DNA of 64,000 nucleotides, taken from Lonicera japonica (taxonomy: Eukaryota; Streptophyta; Magnoliopsida; Dipsacales; Caprifoliaceae). Below the pieces are notes generated by a model. The model was given only the letters and a program-made list of their open reading frames with translations. It was not told the origin of the DNA and made no database searches. Positions 32,754-45,600 of the stretch are shown in pieces. Every line of letters begins with the position of its first letter. Position 1 is the stretch's first letter. The translations under genes and the position numbers were made by a program. The stretch spans positions 124,001 to 188,000 of the forward strand of contig JAKCWG010000264.1 of NCBI GenBank assembly GCA_021464415.1, read 5' to 3'.

Positions 32754-34091
32754 TATATATATCATACATATAAACTCTAATTTGAGCATATATTTGAATA
32801 AGAAAATGTAGATCTGAGCACAAACAAGAAATGTTTATGTATTTACATTCATAATATCATCAACCTGAATACGTGTTTACAAATGCAGATATATAATAGT
32901 ATACAGAGCAGATCCGAAATATAGATATAGATCAATCATCCATCACAAATGTTCAGAGATATGATCTTTTGTTCCATAGTTCAATCTCCTTGTAGCTCCT
33001 TCCTTTATGTTTTGATTTACTCAATTCCATTTCGATTTTAAGGAGAATTTCAGTACGTAGATGAGTAAATTGAGATAAAGAAGGGAATGATAGGGGGGCT
33101 GGGCTAGCTCCTCTCAAGTTGCCTTATCTTCACTCTAAATCATAAATTTAATTACAATCTTGATCCTTCATTTAAAACCAATGGCTATAATGTAGACACA
33201 TTATTTTGGGCAATGGTTGAACCGTTAAAGGTAGGCCTATCAGCTAGATTACATGAATTGGACTTGAGATTGATCACGCTTAGTCCAAATTATTTTGAGC
33301 ATGTTCAAGTTCAAACTTGGCCGAAAGTAAAGCTTACTTCCTATATCCAAACTTAACTCATAATTTAATACGGGTCGGAACAGAGTTTAGGCCGGCTCAA
33401 ATAACAGTTATCTGTATGCTCTAAAAATTTGCAAAGCACTGAGTATATACTAATAACCATCTGTAAACTACTATATCGTATAAAAATTGTAAAATATTTT
33501 GTACAATATTTAAATTCTAAAATACCATTGCATAAAATTATTCCAAGAAACTAATACATTATTAAAATTAAATGACTAAGTAAAAGCGGTGTGATGCATG
33601 GGGATGTGGTTTAAACTAGAATAAGAGTTTATAGGTGTAATCTATTACATACCAACATACTTAGTATAAGCGGGCCGGGCATAATTCAAATTGAGCACTT
33701 GAAATTCAAATTCACCCAAAAATTTAATTCGGGCTTAAAATTTTGTTTGCACTCAATTCGGTTCTATTAAAATTCAACCCATAATCTAGCTGGCCGAATA
33801 GATGATTTTCCAGCTTGCTTAACTCAATTGACAGGCAAATTAAAGGAAGAGAGATAAAATGGCGATAAAAAATTAGGTTTAAAGAGTTGACAAGTCAAAC
33901 TAGGATTAACAAAAATGTCACTTTTCGTGAGCCATTGATGGATTTTTAATCAACGGCTGAACATAGATTCAGTCGGGTCGGTTTTTAGGGGTATATATTT
34001 TACAAAACTAAAGACCGAACTGAATATCTTCGGTCCTCTAATTTTGAGACCAAACTGACCGGCACTGTAAAAAGAACCCGTAAAAGACTTT
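32754..34091. other. No gene seen
   Basis: AT-rich. Stretches near 33180-33800 and 33960-34080 have the flavour of decayed hAT or LTR sequence but no confirmable ends. Confidence 0.35.
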
Positions 34092-34533
34092 GGGCCCGTT
34101 TGGTTGTCCTTCAAATTCCGAATTAGACAATTTACGATTAACTAATTTACAAAATTTTCATTTATTAGTGTTTTGCTGTATAAATTGAACAATTGTAAAT
34201 ATGATAATTCAAGGTGATTCACAAAAACTCAAATTAAGTCATTTCAAGTAAAACTTGAAATTGCCTAATTCTAGAATTAGATAATTCATTCTAACTCTAT
34301 TTTTCGAGAAGATCTAGTTTCTACCCATGATGTTGATGCATCTATACAAAATTTTAAATAACATAGAACAATAGAAAACATGTTTTTATTCTAAAAATCG
34401 GAATTTCTTGTTTAAGTTTTCCAAACACTACTTGAATTAGAATTGAATTATTCATAAATGAACAAATTTACAACTCTTCAATCGAAAATTAACTAATTCT
34501 AAAATTAGGTAATTTACGCAACCAAACGGGCCC
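34092..34533. mobile_element. 442-bp MITE, PIF/Harbinger-like ends
   Basis: Perfect 15-bp inverted ends GGGCCCGTTTGGTTG, flanked by TTT on each side. The interior is AT-rich with repeated AATTAG/AATTTAC words. The end sequence is of the type common in Tourist-like MITEs; the TTT duplication is not the canonical TWA. Confidence 0.8.
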
Positions 34534-35471
34534 TTTATGTTTTGGTCGAATTGGTTTAATTTAATTTCTGCATATCTTTAAAACGGATTTAGACATAACC
34601 TATTGTCAGAGAATATTGTCAGAAAATATCGGATCTTTGATTTTGTAGATTTTGTGTAGACTTTGTGTATATTATGTGAGATTTTTTCCACCGAAAATCC
34701 TAGAAATCTGGTTAATTGATTCTTAGTTCCTCCATTTTCTCCAAGCCCTTGTGCTATAAATTAGACAAGTTATTGTTATACAAAATACATATCAATCGAA
34801 TAATAATACAACATTCTTTCATTTTCTACACCTATGATTCATTTCCGATCAGTTAATATGTCAATGGAGCATATAGAAATATAAATTTTTCCACCGAAAA
34901 TTTGTCAACGTAAATGAAGAAATCTCCATTAAGAAAATTATTTTTAAAATGTACAGACGAATGTAGTGGTATTATGTTCCTCGATGCTTATGAAAATTAT
35001 GATATGCTGGCTTATTAACACTAGTTCTAAGGAAAGTATTAACAAAAGAGATGAGGAGGTTGAACACCCGATGGGTTCAGGTTCAAATTTTGCTCGGCCC
35101 AATGGAAACAATGATGGATTCCCGGTAGTTGTTTCAAAGTCAACAAAGAAGAATTTACGAAAATTGCAATAGGATAAACAGTATAAAGATAAATTTGATC
35201 TAGAAGAAAATTTTCTTTAATATCAAGTTCGCTTTGACGATCCTAATTGTCTTAATTTTCATCGCTTTGACGATCCGAATTATTCGTAAGCCTGCTCGTT
35301 TTGATGAAGGAGTTGTTTTAAGAGATCGGATTTTGTCCCGCACATAATAATAATAATACTACTAATATTGAAAATTACTTGGGAGGTCCTTTATAACTTC
35401 ATGCACTTTTATTTCATGATTTATCTACCATTCATTTACAAGACAGAAAACTAAAGCAACTCAAGCTATAC
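34534..35471. other. No gene established
   Basis: The frame at about 34966-35230 ends in a Lys-rich stretch (VVVSKSTKKNLRK) and could be a TE or gene scrap, but nothing firm can be said. In minus sense this is the expected side for later exons of the interrupted gene at 35472; none was recognised. Confidence 0.35.
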
Positions 35472-35620
35472 CTGGATAATTTACTTCTAAGAGAATGACC
35501 ACAATGGCGGCGAAGATGGCAATGGCGAGAATGACCAAGTGGCCGGGGATGAACTTGGAGGTGGTGGGTTTGGTGGGGAAGTTGGTGAGGGGGGTGGTGG
35601 AGGGAGTGGGTGAGGGTTTG
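35472..35620 (-). pseudogene. Downstream part of an exon split by copia element 2
   Basis: In minus sense this continues the frame of 40889-41036. It is Pro/Thr/Ser-rich (KPSPTPSTTPLTNF) and then a membrane segment (HLVILAIAIFAAIVVILLE), ending at a splice donor CCAG|GTATAG at 35472/35471. The frame joins the upstream half exactly if the 5.27-kb element and one GTTTG are left out. The product would be a signal-peptide protein with a short Pro-rich outer part and one membrane span; the family is not recognised. Later exons not identified. Confidence 0.65.
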
Positions 35621-36258
35621 TGTTAGGAACAAACTAGACGCTATTAGTTTTCAAGTAGGATTTTGGAATATAAATGACAAAAGAGAATTGCACAATAAAA
35701 ATTATTTGGCACAACAATACACCAATCTCACAACACAAGGAATTACGTGGTATCGGCAAATTGCCACCAGTCAACGGAGCGCACCAAATTCACTATATCA
35801 AAGCAGAGTGGTTTACAAGACTGGTCAGCAGACTTATACACGCACACTGTGTATCTCTCAATACTCAAAAATAGACACTGCAATTTTCTCACCTAGAAAA
35901 TTGCTTATATTTTTCTCACTCAACACTCTGAAAAATTATACACTGCAAAGCTCTCACTTAGACACTTCACTTCTAATTTTTCTCTCTACTCTCTTAATTG
36001 CTCTCTTCTTAATTTAAAGCTCTTGCTGTTAATGCCTAAATGCATACAAGTACACCCTTATTTATACACTAACAAGCAACCACCAACTTTGAAATTTTTA
36101 CATCCTTAATTAGCATATTTTGAAAAATTTAACCAAACCATTCAAAAAAGCAACATTTTTTAAAATGTGTAGAAAAAATTGGCCATTGAATTTTTCTCAC
36201 ATTCTAGAAAACATTAACCATGAATATTTGTCTCCTTTTTTTTCTTCATTATCTAACA
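35621..36258 (-). repeat. 3' LTR of copia element 2
   Basis: 638 bp, paired with 40251-40888. Confidence 0.95.
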
Positions 36259-36269
36259 ATCTCCCACTT
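36259..36269 (-). other. Polypurine tract of copia element 2
   Basis: AAGTGGGAGAT in minus sense, directly before the TGTTAG start of the 3' LTR. Confidence 0.85.
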
Positions 36270-36399
36270 GGAGAAAAAAAACTAATATAACCAAATCTGT
36301 CAATGATTAGTGTGTAATGGTGCACTCGTCTTTGTCTTTAGTCTTGAAAACTTACTGAAGCTGCGCACAACTCCAGTTTATCTTTGGTCACTGCCTTAG

Positions 36400-38257
36400 T
36401 TAACATGTCGGCTGGATTTTTACTACTTTAAATCTTTTGAAGTGTCAATACCCCATCATCTAGGAGTGATCTGTCGAAGTGATACCGAAGTCCTATGTGC
36501 TTAGTTCTCGAATGAAATGCCGAATTCTTTTCTAGATGTATAGCACTTTGATTGTCACAGTGCAAGGCATTCTTCGTCTGTCTGAAACCCAATTCTGCTA
36601 ACGTTTAACCAAATCATTTATTTGCTTGCCTCGGTCATGGCTACGTACTCTGCTTCTGTAGTGGATAAGGCAACTATCTTCTGTAGTTGTGAAACCCAAC
36701 TGACTGCAGTAGAACCTACTGTAAAGACATAACCAGTAGTGCTTCTTCTATGGTTTATCTCAGCAGCAAAATCTGAATCTACAAATCCTTGGAATTTCAG
36801 CTCGCCTCTGCTGAAACATAAGCATTTGTTGGTGGTACCTCATAGATATCGCAATATCCACTTAACAGTATCCCAGTGCATCTTGCCAGGATTTGTCATG
36901 AACCTGCTCACAGCTCCCACTGCATAAGCAATATCTGGTCTCATACAAACCATAGCATACATCAGACTTCCAATGGCTGAGGCATATGGTACCTTAGCCA
37001 TGAAGTTTTCTTCTTCATTATTCTTGGGAGACTGATCTTTAGATAATCGAAAATGACCAGCCAAGGGTGTGCTAACTGACTTAGCATCACTCATGCTGAA
37101 CCTCTTTAGAACACGGCTAATATACTCAGCCTAAGACAACTGCAAGACGCCCCTTTACTTGTCTCTATTGATCCTCATCCCAGGAATCTGCTTCGCTGCA
37201 CCTAAGTCTTTTATGTCGAACTCATTCGACAACTATTTCTTCAACCTTCTGATTTCATCCATATTTGAGCCTGCTACTAACATGTCATCAACATAAAGTA
37301 ACAAAATGATGTAACTGGATTGAAACCTTTTAAAGTAACAGTAATGGTCAGCGTTGCACTTGTAATAGCCATTCATTTGCATAAACCCATCAAACTTCTT
37401 GTACCACTGTCTTGGAGCTTGTTTTAAGCCATACAAGCTATTTTGCAATTTGCAAACAAGTTTCTCATTTCCCTTCACTGAGAAACCTTCAGATTGCTGC
37501 ATGTATATTTCTTCCTCTAGATCACTATGGAGAAAGGCAGTTTTCACATCTAACTGCTCAAGATGTAAATCTTCTGCTGCAACAATACTCAAAACTGACC
37601 GAATAGTAGTCATCTTTACAACTGGCGAGAAGATATCAGTGTAGTCAATTCCTTATTTCTGCTGAAAGCCTTTCACCACCAATCTTGCCTTGTACCTCTT
37701 GGAGCCATCGTGCTCCTTTTTGACTCGATACATCCATTTGTTATGTAAAGCCTTTTTTCCTTCTGGTAGCTCGAGTAGCTCCCACGTCTTATTCGAGATA
37801 AGGAATCTCATATCATCTTTCATTACAAGCTCCCACTTGCTCACATCCTGTACCTGACATGCTTCATCATAGCATTCAGGTTCACCTCCATCAGTAAGCA
37901 ATAAGTAATTTAAGTATCTCATGTTTGATACATGAGGTCAGGAAGACCACCTAAGTACAGGAGTATGAGCTGAAGGTTCTTCTGCCTCCGTCTGTTGCGT
38001 ATTATCCTGTTGTATTGCTTCCTCTGTCTGAGAACTTTCTTATATCTGTTCTGTCTGACTTCTTTCTGGAATATCGCCAATATCAACATACACAGGATTA
38101 TGCTGCACTGAATTACTTGAATCTGCTGCGCTCTGTCCTTGTACATCACATTCGCGTTAAATATGACATATCTGCTTCTGATGATTTTTAGGTTCTTGTC
38201 ATCCCACAATCTATAACCGAAATCATCGCGACCGTATCCAAGAAAAATACACTTCTG
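36400..38257 (-). pseudogene. Copia 2 integrase tail, reverse transcriptase and RNase H, broken
   Basis: RT begins with NKWMYRVKKEHDGSKRYKAR at 37653-37922, continues LDVKTAFLHSDLEEEIYM, then the catalytic LLLYVDDMLVAG at 37233-37613, then PYASAIGSLMYAM at 36840-37094. RNase H follows below 36840 (TTGYVFTVGSTAVSW, STTEAEYVAM). In-frame stops occur (near 37650, 37230 and 37095-37155) and a frameshift lies between the integrase tail and RT (about 37919). Several stops replace expected glutamines. Confidence 0.9.
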
Positions 38258-39384
38258 TTATTTAGGATCCAGCTTGCTTCTAGCTTGATCACTAATATGT
38301 ACATATGCAACACAACCAAAAATTTTAAGATGAGAAAGTTTTATTTCTTTGCCACTCCAGACCTCTTCTGGTATTCTGTGCTCCAACGGTACTGATAGTC
38401 CTCTGTTGATTAGGTAAGCTGCAATACTGACTGCCTCTACCCAGAATTCCTTAGGTAAGCCTGCCTGTAAATGCATACTTCTGACTCTCTCAATCAGTGT
38501 TCGGTTCATTCTTTCTGCCATACCATTCTGTTGCGGGGTCCCTGGAACTGTCCTCTTCAACTTGATTTCATTTATGTAACAGAATCTTTTAAACTCTCCA
38601 TCTTTATATTCTCCACTATTGTCGGATCTCAGCTTCTTGTTTCTCAAGCCTGTTTCATTTTTTACCATGACTTTCCATTTCTTGTACATTTCGAACACCT
38701 CAGATTTGTGTCTCAAGAAGTAAACCCACACCTTCCTGGAATGGTCGTCAATAAAAGTCACAAAGTATGATTTCCCACCAATTGATGAAACTGGAGCTGG
38801 TCCCCATACATCTGTGTGTACTAACACTAACTCAAATTTTTCTTGCTTTGGAGTTCTGCCACTTATACTGAAGCTAACTCGTTTTTACTTCCCGTAGATA
38901 CAACTTTCACATAAGTCAATATTAGTTGACTAAAGCCCTGCTAGTTTCTCTTTTCCATGCATGACCTTGAGTCCCTTTTCACTCATATGACCAAGTCTCT
39001 GGTGCTATATGTTGGGATCGTCTTTACTTGCGACAACTGTAATTGACCCACGCGCACCTGCCGTCATATAGAGAATGCCTAACATACTGTCACATGCAAT
39101 TACCATTGCACCTTTTGGAAACCTTCCATGTATCCTGGCTGAAGGTTGTGACATAACCTTCATTTGTTAACTGGCTCACCGAGATTAAATTATTCCTCAA
39201 GTCAGGGATGTGACGGACATCGTTCAGCTTCCACACGAAACCATTTAACTTGATATTTGAGAATAATTCCTGGTTCGAAATTTGAGAATAATTCTCTGCT
39301 TGAGGTGGCGTGAAAAGATGCTCCAGAATCTAACACCCATGACTCCGTCTTACTCTCCATAAAGCATATCAATGCATATTCTGA
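38258..39384 (-). pseudogene. Copia 2 protease, pre-integrase and integrase, broken
   Basis: From 39384 downward: protease motif WVLDSGASFHA just after a TAG that ends the gag frame, then the pre-integrase zinc motif (HQRLGHMSEKG, CESCIYGK) with several stops. The intact integrase core at 38258-38827 holds HTDVWGPA, RSDNSGEY and PQQNGMAERMNR with the conserved acidic residues. Confidence 0.9.
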
Positions 39385-40155
39385 CTATTCTGCAATAACG
39401 TTTGCTTCAGTCCTCTTTTCTATAGCCTTTTCTAGTGCTCGACATTGATTTTTGTAGTGTCCGATTTTGCCACAATTCCAACATGTAATAACCTTTTGAT
39501 TATTTTGGTTTTGAGATTTGTTGTAATTGTTTGGAGCCCTTGACTTTGACCTGCCGTTCCTTGATCTATTTCTGTAGCCACCATTTCCTCTTGTTGAATT
39601 TCTGCCTCTTGATTCAACATTCAAGGCTGAGCCGGAAGTGGACGGTTCACTGGAATCTCTTCGGCGAATCTCCTTATTCAGAATCAAATCTCTGATGTCA
39701 GTGTATTTGAGCTTTTCTTTTCCAGTAGAATTTCTCACTGAAGTTCTCATGGCCTCCCAGTTATTCGATAGCGAGGCTAAAATTATCAAGGCTTGAACTT
39801 CATCATCGAACTTAATTTCAACAGTAGACAACTGGCTGATGATATTGTTGAAATTATTCAAGTGTTCTGCCACTGAAGAATTTTTTGCCATCTTCAGATT
39901 AAATAATTTTTTCATCAAATGCACTTTGTTATTTGCTGATGGCTTTTGAAACATGCCAGATAACACTGACATTATATCAACAGTAGTCTTTTCATTTGCG
40001 ACGTTAAACGCCACGGTTCTTGATAATGACAGACGAATGACTCCTAACATTTGCCTGTCAAGTAGTGCCCATTTGTCTTCTTTCATATCTTCCTGTTTGG
40101 TGCCAAGTAGAGGAAGATGCAGCTTCTTCCCGCACAAATAATCTTTAATTTGCAT
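39385..40155 (-). pseudogene. Copia 2 gag
   Basis: A frame of 256 codons with the gag core (QIKDYLCGKKLHLPL, MKKLFNLKMA) and a CCHC zinc knuckle (CWNCGKIGHYKNQC) near its end. Gag packages the element RNA. The frame continues upstream of 40155 without a start for about 20 codons, and an ATG near 40220 lies in another frame, so the start is frameshifted. It ends in a TAG before protease. Confidence 0.92.
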
Positions 40156-40236
40156 TCGCCAGAAATCGAAATCTTGGCTGTCGAATTTTTCAATTCCTTT
40201 TCCTTCTTTCAGCCATAACTCCCACTAAAACCTGAC

Positions 40237-40248
40237 CCTCTGATACCA
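40237..40248 (-). other. Primer-binding site of copia element 2
   Basis: TGGTATCAGAGG in minus sense, two bases inside the 5' LTR. Confidence 0.92.
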
Positions 40249-40250
40249 GT

Positions 40251-40888
40251 TATTAGGAACAAACTAGACGCTATTAGTTTTCAAGTAGGATCTTGGGATA
40301 TAAATGACAAAAGGGAATTGCACAATAAAAATTATTTAGCACAACAACACACCAATCTCACAACACAAGGAATTACGTGGTATCGGCAAATTGCCACCAG
40401 TCAACGGAGAGCACCAAATTCACTATATCAAAGCATATTGGTTTACAAGACTGGTCAGCAGACCTATACACGCACACTATGTATCTCTTAATACTCAAAA
40501 ATAGATGCTGCAATTTTCTCACCTAGAAAATTACTTCTATTTTTCTCACTCAACACTCTGAAAAATTAGACACTGCAAAGCTCTCACCTAGACACTTCAC
40601 TTCTAATTTTTCTCTCTACTCTCTTAATTGCTCTCTTCTTAATTTAGAGCTCTTATTGTTGATGCCTAAATGCATACAAGTACACCCTTATTTATACACC
40701 AACAAGCATCCACCAACTTTGAAATTTTTACATCCTTAATTAGCATATTTTAAAAAAATTAACCAAACCATTCAACAAATCAACCTTTTCTAGAATGTGT
40801 AGAAAAAATTGGCCATTGAATTTTTCTCACATTCTAGAAAATATTGACCATGAATATTTGTCTCCTTTTTTTTCTTCATTATCTAACA
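40251..40888 (-). repeat. 5' LTR of copia element 2
   Basis: 638 bp. Its inner end is TATTAGG (plus sense) where the other LTR has TGTTAGG, so the terminal CA has mutated to TA. Confidence 0.95.
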
Positions 40889-41036
40889 GTTTGTTGGTTG
40901 TCGGGGAAGAAATGTGGATATTAGGGGTGGGGGGTTGGGATGGGGAGTCTTGATGGAGAATGCAGTGGCTACGGGTGAGGAAGAAGAGGAGGAAGAAGAA
41001 GAAGAGGAGGAGCCCGGCCATTAAGCACGCGCGCAT
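40889..41036 (-). pseudogene. Upstream part of the gene split by copia element 2: signal peptide and Pro-rich start
   Basis: From the ATG at 41036 the frame reads MRACLM, then a strongly hydrophobic run (AGLLLFFFFLLFFL) and RSHC, a good secretory signal peptide. A Pro/Ser/Thr segment (SQPPTPNIHISSPTTNK) follows and runs into the LTR. Earlier in-frame ATGs exist (to 41102), but this one places the hydrophobic core where a signal peptide needs it. A GC/AG-rich 5' part lies upstream. Family unknown; possibly a hydroxyproline-rich or receptor-like surface protein. Confidence 0.6.
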
Positions 41037-41347
41037 GTGTGTGCGAGAGAGAGGGCCACTAGGTTTTGTGGATGGTGAGGAGAGAATAGAAAGAGTGATC
41101 AACTTTTATAATCTAGAGGAGGAAGGAACAATGGCGTATGTACTTGGTGGCCTCACTCTCCTAATAATGCCCACTCCATGAATTCCATAGTTTATGGCAT
41201 GAGCAATTATGTACCACAATAACGGATCGTTTTCAATTAAATTACAATGAAAGGTTAAACATAAACATATATTTATATGGAACAATATGTAATGTATATG
41301 AATTTGTATACCATTTATTTTTTGGTTCTATAATCTGTATTCAAGAT
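41037..41347. other. Probable 5' flank of the split gene
   Basis: GA-rich then AT-rich DNA. In minus sense this would hold the promoter and leader. No clear TATA box chosen. Confidence 0.3.
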
Positions 41348-41357
41348 AAAGAATATA

Positions 41358-41746
41358 GGGAAAGGATCTTAAGTGGACCAACTTTTTGGTCCTTAAATGC
41401 GGACCAATCATTTTGAGGGGGCAAATGGATGAATTTTTTAATAAAATTTGATAAAGATGATATCCATGATTAGTAGATCATATACGCCAATTTTCATCAA
41501 AAAATTCAACCGAAAAATGGGTTAGCTAAACATCTTAAATTTTAATGGCTAAAAATGCACATATATATCAATTTTTTAGTTAACCCTTTCCCGATTGAAT
41601 TTTTCGATGAAAATTGGCGGAGGTGATATGCTAAACATGAAGATCTTCTTCACTAAGTTTCATCAAAACATTCATCCATTTACCCCCTCAAAATGACAGG
41701 TCCACATTTAAGGACCAAAAAGTTGGTCCACTTAAGATCCTTTCCC
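41358..41746. mobile_element. Foldback MITE, Mutator-type, second copy
   Basis: 389 bp with arms starting GGGAAAGGATCTTAAGTGGA, flanked by the perfect 10-bp duplication AAAGAATATA (41348-41357, 41747-41756). Internal blocks match the 8080-8483 element (GATGAAAATTGGCGGAG-type and AACCCWTTTCCCGATTGAAT-type). A TA microsatellite follows at 41751-41776. Confidence 0.9.
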
Positions 41747-41776
41747 AAAGAATATATATATATATATATATATATT

Positions 41777-42063
41777 TGAACTAAAAAGTCCCACCGAATT
41801 TGGTATCTTCTAATATAGTTAATGATATAAAATACAATTATTTATTAACCTGAATCCGGTAGATGGATTGCGTCCCAAATAGGAAAAATAATTCATAATT
41901 AATTGAAGATATTGCAAAAAATTTAAGAATGGACTCTTAATTTAAAACTATAAAATAACACCGTAAAATGAATTTAGAATTTTAAAAAAAAAATCTTATA
42001 AAGTGTCATTAAAATATTAAATCTCCATGACTAGAAAGAACAACTTAAGCCCATCACACAATC
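41777..42063. other. AT-rich intergenic, no gene seen
   Basis: No recognisable feature. Confidence 0.4.
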
Positions 42064-42073
42064 TTGTCTTCTA

Positions 42074-42626
42074 TGGGTGTTTTCGGTTTTGGTCGGGGTA
42101 GAAACTAGGGTACCCCAAACCCTCCCCAAACTTTATAATTCAGTTTCGGTTCGGTTCGGTTTCGGTTTTCGTATATATGAAACCCAAACTCTCTCCAAAT
42201 TATTCGGTTTCAGTTCAGTTCGGTCTCATTCGATTTTTTTTGTATTGTTAAAACTTTAGTTCAAAATTGCACTAAAAATATAAATTTACTCAAAAGGCGC
42301 TACAAAAAAATTATATAATGTATTTATTTTAATAATTAGCTTAAGTAATTATTTATAAATGTAAATAATCCATAGGATTGGTCATATATAAAATGTAAAT
42401 GTTGTAAGAAAGTTTCTTCTTTTTTTTTCAACGTATTGTAAGATAACTTAAGTAATTAAATTAAGTTACCAAATATTTTTTTTTGAAGATTCGGTTTTTT
42501 CGGTCCAATTCGGGGATTCCGAATCCCCAACCCAAATCAATCGGTTTCGGTTTCGATTTTTTTTCGGATCGTAATGGATCGGTTCGATTCATTCGTTCGG
42601 TTTTCGGATTTCTGACAAGACCCCTA
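42074..42626. mobile_element. hAT-like non-autonomous element
   Basis: 553 bp. Ends TGGGTGTTTTC and, from the right, TAGGGGTCTTGTC. Flanked by a 10-bp direct repeat TTGTCTTCTA (42064-42073, 42627-42636). Both subterminal parts are dense in TTCGGTT/AACCGAA words, typical of plant hAT elements. No transposase. Confidence 0.75.
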
Positions 42627-42636
42627 TTGTCTTCTA

Positions 42637-45600
42637 GGTATTAAGAAGTGAACCCACCATCACCCCCGCCCCTAAAAAAAAAATATGGATCCGCCACTAC
42701 GGAGGACCGGAGGGCCTATTTGGTACACTTAGTTTTTGGTCCATGAATTTTAAAATATAAAGTTTTAAGGACATACTACTTATAATATTAGTTTTTGGCC
42801 CTTCTCATAAAAACTACCTTAAACAAATGGAAAAAACAAGAATGTAGATTTGCAGTTGGATTCTTTTACGGTCCATGACCTCTTTTAACTTCATTCACCC
42901 ATCTACAACATACCTTGACTCAAATTCTACAATAATCTTTTCAAAACGATTGTTCCCGAGCACGGTTCACTCTCCCTTGTTTTAATTGCGCTTCTCTTCT
43001 CCCGCTTCCCCTCTCAATTTCTCCAACTGTGTTTAAATAATCCCGTTGAAATATCTTTTTAATAAAAAAAAATTCTCATCTCTTTCTCCAAAGTGATTTT
43101 TAGTCTCTATTTTGCACGTTCTATTTCCCCAACGCTTTGTTTTTGTTCTGATTTCTCACAAGATGTCTCACACATCACTGAATGCATGATTAATCTACCA
43201 TAGTTAGATATATATATATATATATATATCTCTAAAACTTTATAAAAAGTAAAACCATAAAAAATAATACAAAAAAAAACCTCCAATTAGTACAACCTTT
43301 TTTTGTAATATAAAGTTTTTCAATATTTTTGGTCGATTTATATAACAAAGCCTTATCTTAAATTTTCAAACAAGACCTTTCAAATCACATGATTGGCCTT
43401 GTACATCCCGCATAAACAAGTTTAGGTTAAATTCAAGCTGGACATGAATAACACATTTAATAAATGGTTAGCGTTCAAGTTTGTAAAATTGACACAGCTA
43501 ACCCGAAATTAACCTATAATCTACATGTTTGGACTTAAAGTTTGCTGAATTATAGATAACCCATTTTTGTTATGCATGTTAATTGTTTTAAATTACCTAT
43601 TTAATATGACACGACCTTCTTATTAAACAAGTTAATTATGTCATGTTGTGTGATATATATATTAAAATAGGCCATGTTCGAATTCTTACAAATAATATAC
43701 GATCAACGAAAATGGTGAGTCAACGGTCTGTAAGTTTCAACTCTCCAGCACAGATTAAAACAGTTAATTGATTTTTAAATTGACTTTTCAATAATTGTCA
43801 AATTTTACCCATGTTTTTATTATTGATAATTTAACCCATGTTGACATTATAAATTACACTTAAAAAAATGTCTTTAACTAAGTAAATATGGACTTAAGCC
43901 TAAATAGTTAAAAATGTGATATTTCACAAGTTATAATTACGGAACCGTTTTACCCTTAACTCGATATCTCAATCATCTCGATGTCCTCAACCAGCTCGGA
44001 CTTTTATCTATTTGTTGTCCCTTCAGAAAAGAGAAATAAGTTGAAAATATATAGACGGTAAAAGAAGATGGGGTGGAGAGTGCTTGAAAATGAGTCGAGG
44101 GCCGGGTCTGGGGACTTTTCGAATTAATCCGAGGGCAACAAGTATGCTAACAGTTTAATTACAAAGCCATTGGCAAAGAAAATGGATAGTTACAATACAG
44201 AGATGGAAAATTTTGTTTTAATATATAACAAAAAAAGAAGATATTTTAAGAAAACAATACATGAACTTATATATATACATACATACATACATATGCACTA
44301 GTAATGGGCCTACCGCACTAAATAAAAACCTCAAAAAATAATAATGAAGTTTTTACGTGTCAATCTAACAAAAAACTAGTTAATTTTTATGTCCAGAGAA
44401 TTCTGTAAGGATAGTAAGGGGTAAGACTTCGTGTTGATTTGGCCAAACTCGAACCCAAACCCCACCAACCCAAGGCGGATTTTTACATTGAAAAACCCGA
44501 ATATGCCTGTTTTCTTGAATGTTTGAACCTGAACTGCCCTTGACCTGCATTAACCCGTCCCGACACGTTGTAATTATATTGTATTATAATTATATTGTAT
44601 TATAATTATATTGTATTATAAGAGGTTTTAACGATAAAAGCATTATACCCACCCCAAGTGGGTTTTACCTTAAATAATTCGAACCTGCCTAGTTTTAAAA
44701 AACAATCCCCCCCCCCCCTCTTTGAGGTGGAGTAGCCCTGGGTCAAATTTGGTCAAATCTGACCCAACCTGCTGGAAACATAGTCAACTCTAGCCCGACT
44801 GGAATAAGGATAACCTTGAAAACCCGAAGTTGCCGCAATATATGCAACTGTTATTTAAAGAAAAAATATTATATACAAACTTCCTCAGGTTCAACGGCCT
44901 AATTTACATGAACCGGAACTCAACATTAAATTTACGGAAACTCAAACTTGACCGAACCCAAATAATGTTCGTATTTAGAACCTACACCCACCAGGTTTAA
45001 AACCTATAAACACATGTGCATAACATCTCCTTTGTCAATCCTCTCTTGCATCTCATCTGATAAAGGTGAAAATTGCATTTTCCATTGTTCAATATTACCA
45101 AAGAACAAAATGCACAGGCATTTAGCATAATAAAATTCAAGAACTCTTATCAAATAACTAACCAAATATAAATGCATATATTTTTCCTTGTACAAATTTA
45201 TTGTCATTACCAAAGCAGCGCCATGGCATATCTTTACGCAGAATGAGATGAGTAATCGCGTTTTCATATACACGACGTAAACTTCCAAACACACATTTTT
45301 GTGCATACATTCCATTACATTTGCATAATTCACTAAAAAAAGACCTGAGGCCAAAAAATTACCTTATATTCCTGTGCGCTTTTTTCGTCCTTGTGATTGC
45401 AGAAAGTTCCTTACATTTGGACTGGCCTGCAACCTTATTATCCCATACATTTACAACATAAGCGCAAGGATTGGGCTTAGGGTCTTCGATAATGAGCAGA
45501 CGCGATCAAAACTGTCAAACAAAATATCAAATAAAGCAACATCATTGATGAAGATAGTCATTAAGAAACCACTATATTCAATATTGCAACAGTTTCCCAT

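Larger units (their letters stand above)
35621..40888 (-). mobile_element. Ty1/copia LTR retrotransposon 2, inserted in a gene
   Basis: 5.27 kb on the minus strand. LTRs of 638 bp at each end, TGTTAG...CTAACA type, flanked by a perfect GTTTG duplication (35616-35620 and 40889-40893). It has an initiator-Met primer site and a purine tract. The internal region has gag, protease, integrase, RT and RNase H remnants in copia order, with several stops and at least two frameshifts. The LTRs differ by an estimated 4-5% by eye. Confidence 0.96.

Noticed and set aside
34966..35172. Small protein with Lys-rich tail
   Set aside because: No recognisable domain and no supporting context; could be a TE scrap.
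45004..45354. 116-codon minus-strand open frame as a gene
   Set aside because: No domain, signal or family resemblance, and the surrounding DNA is non-coding in character.
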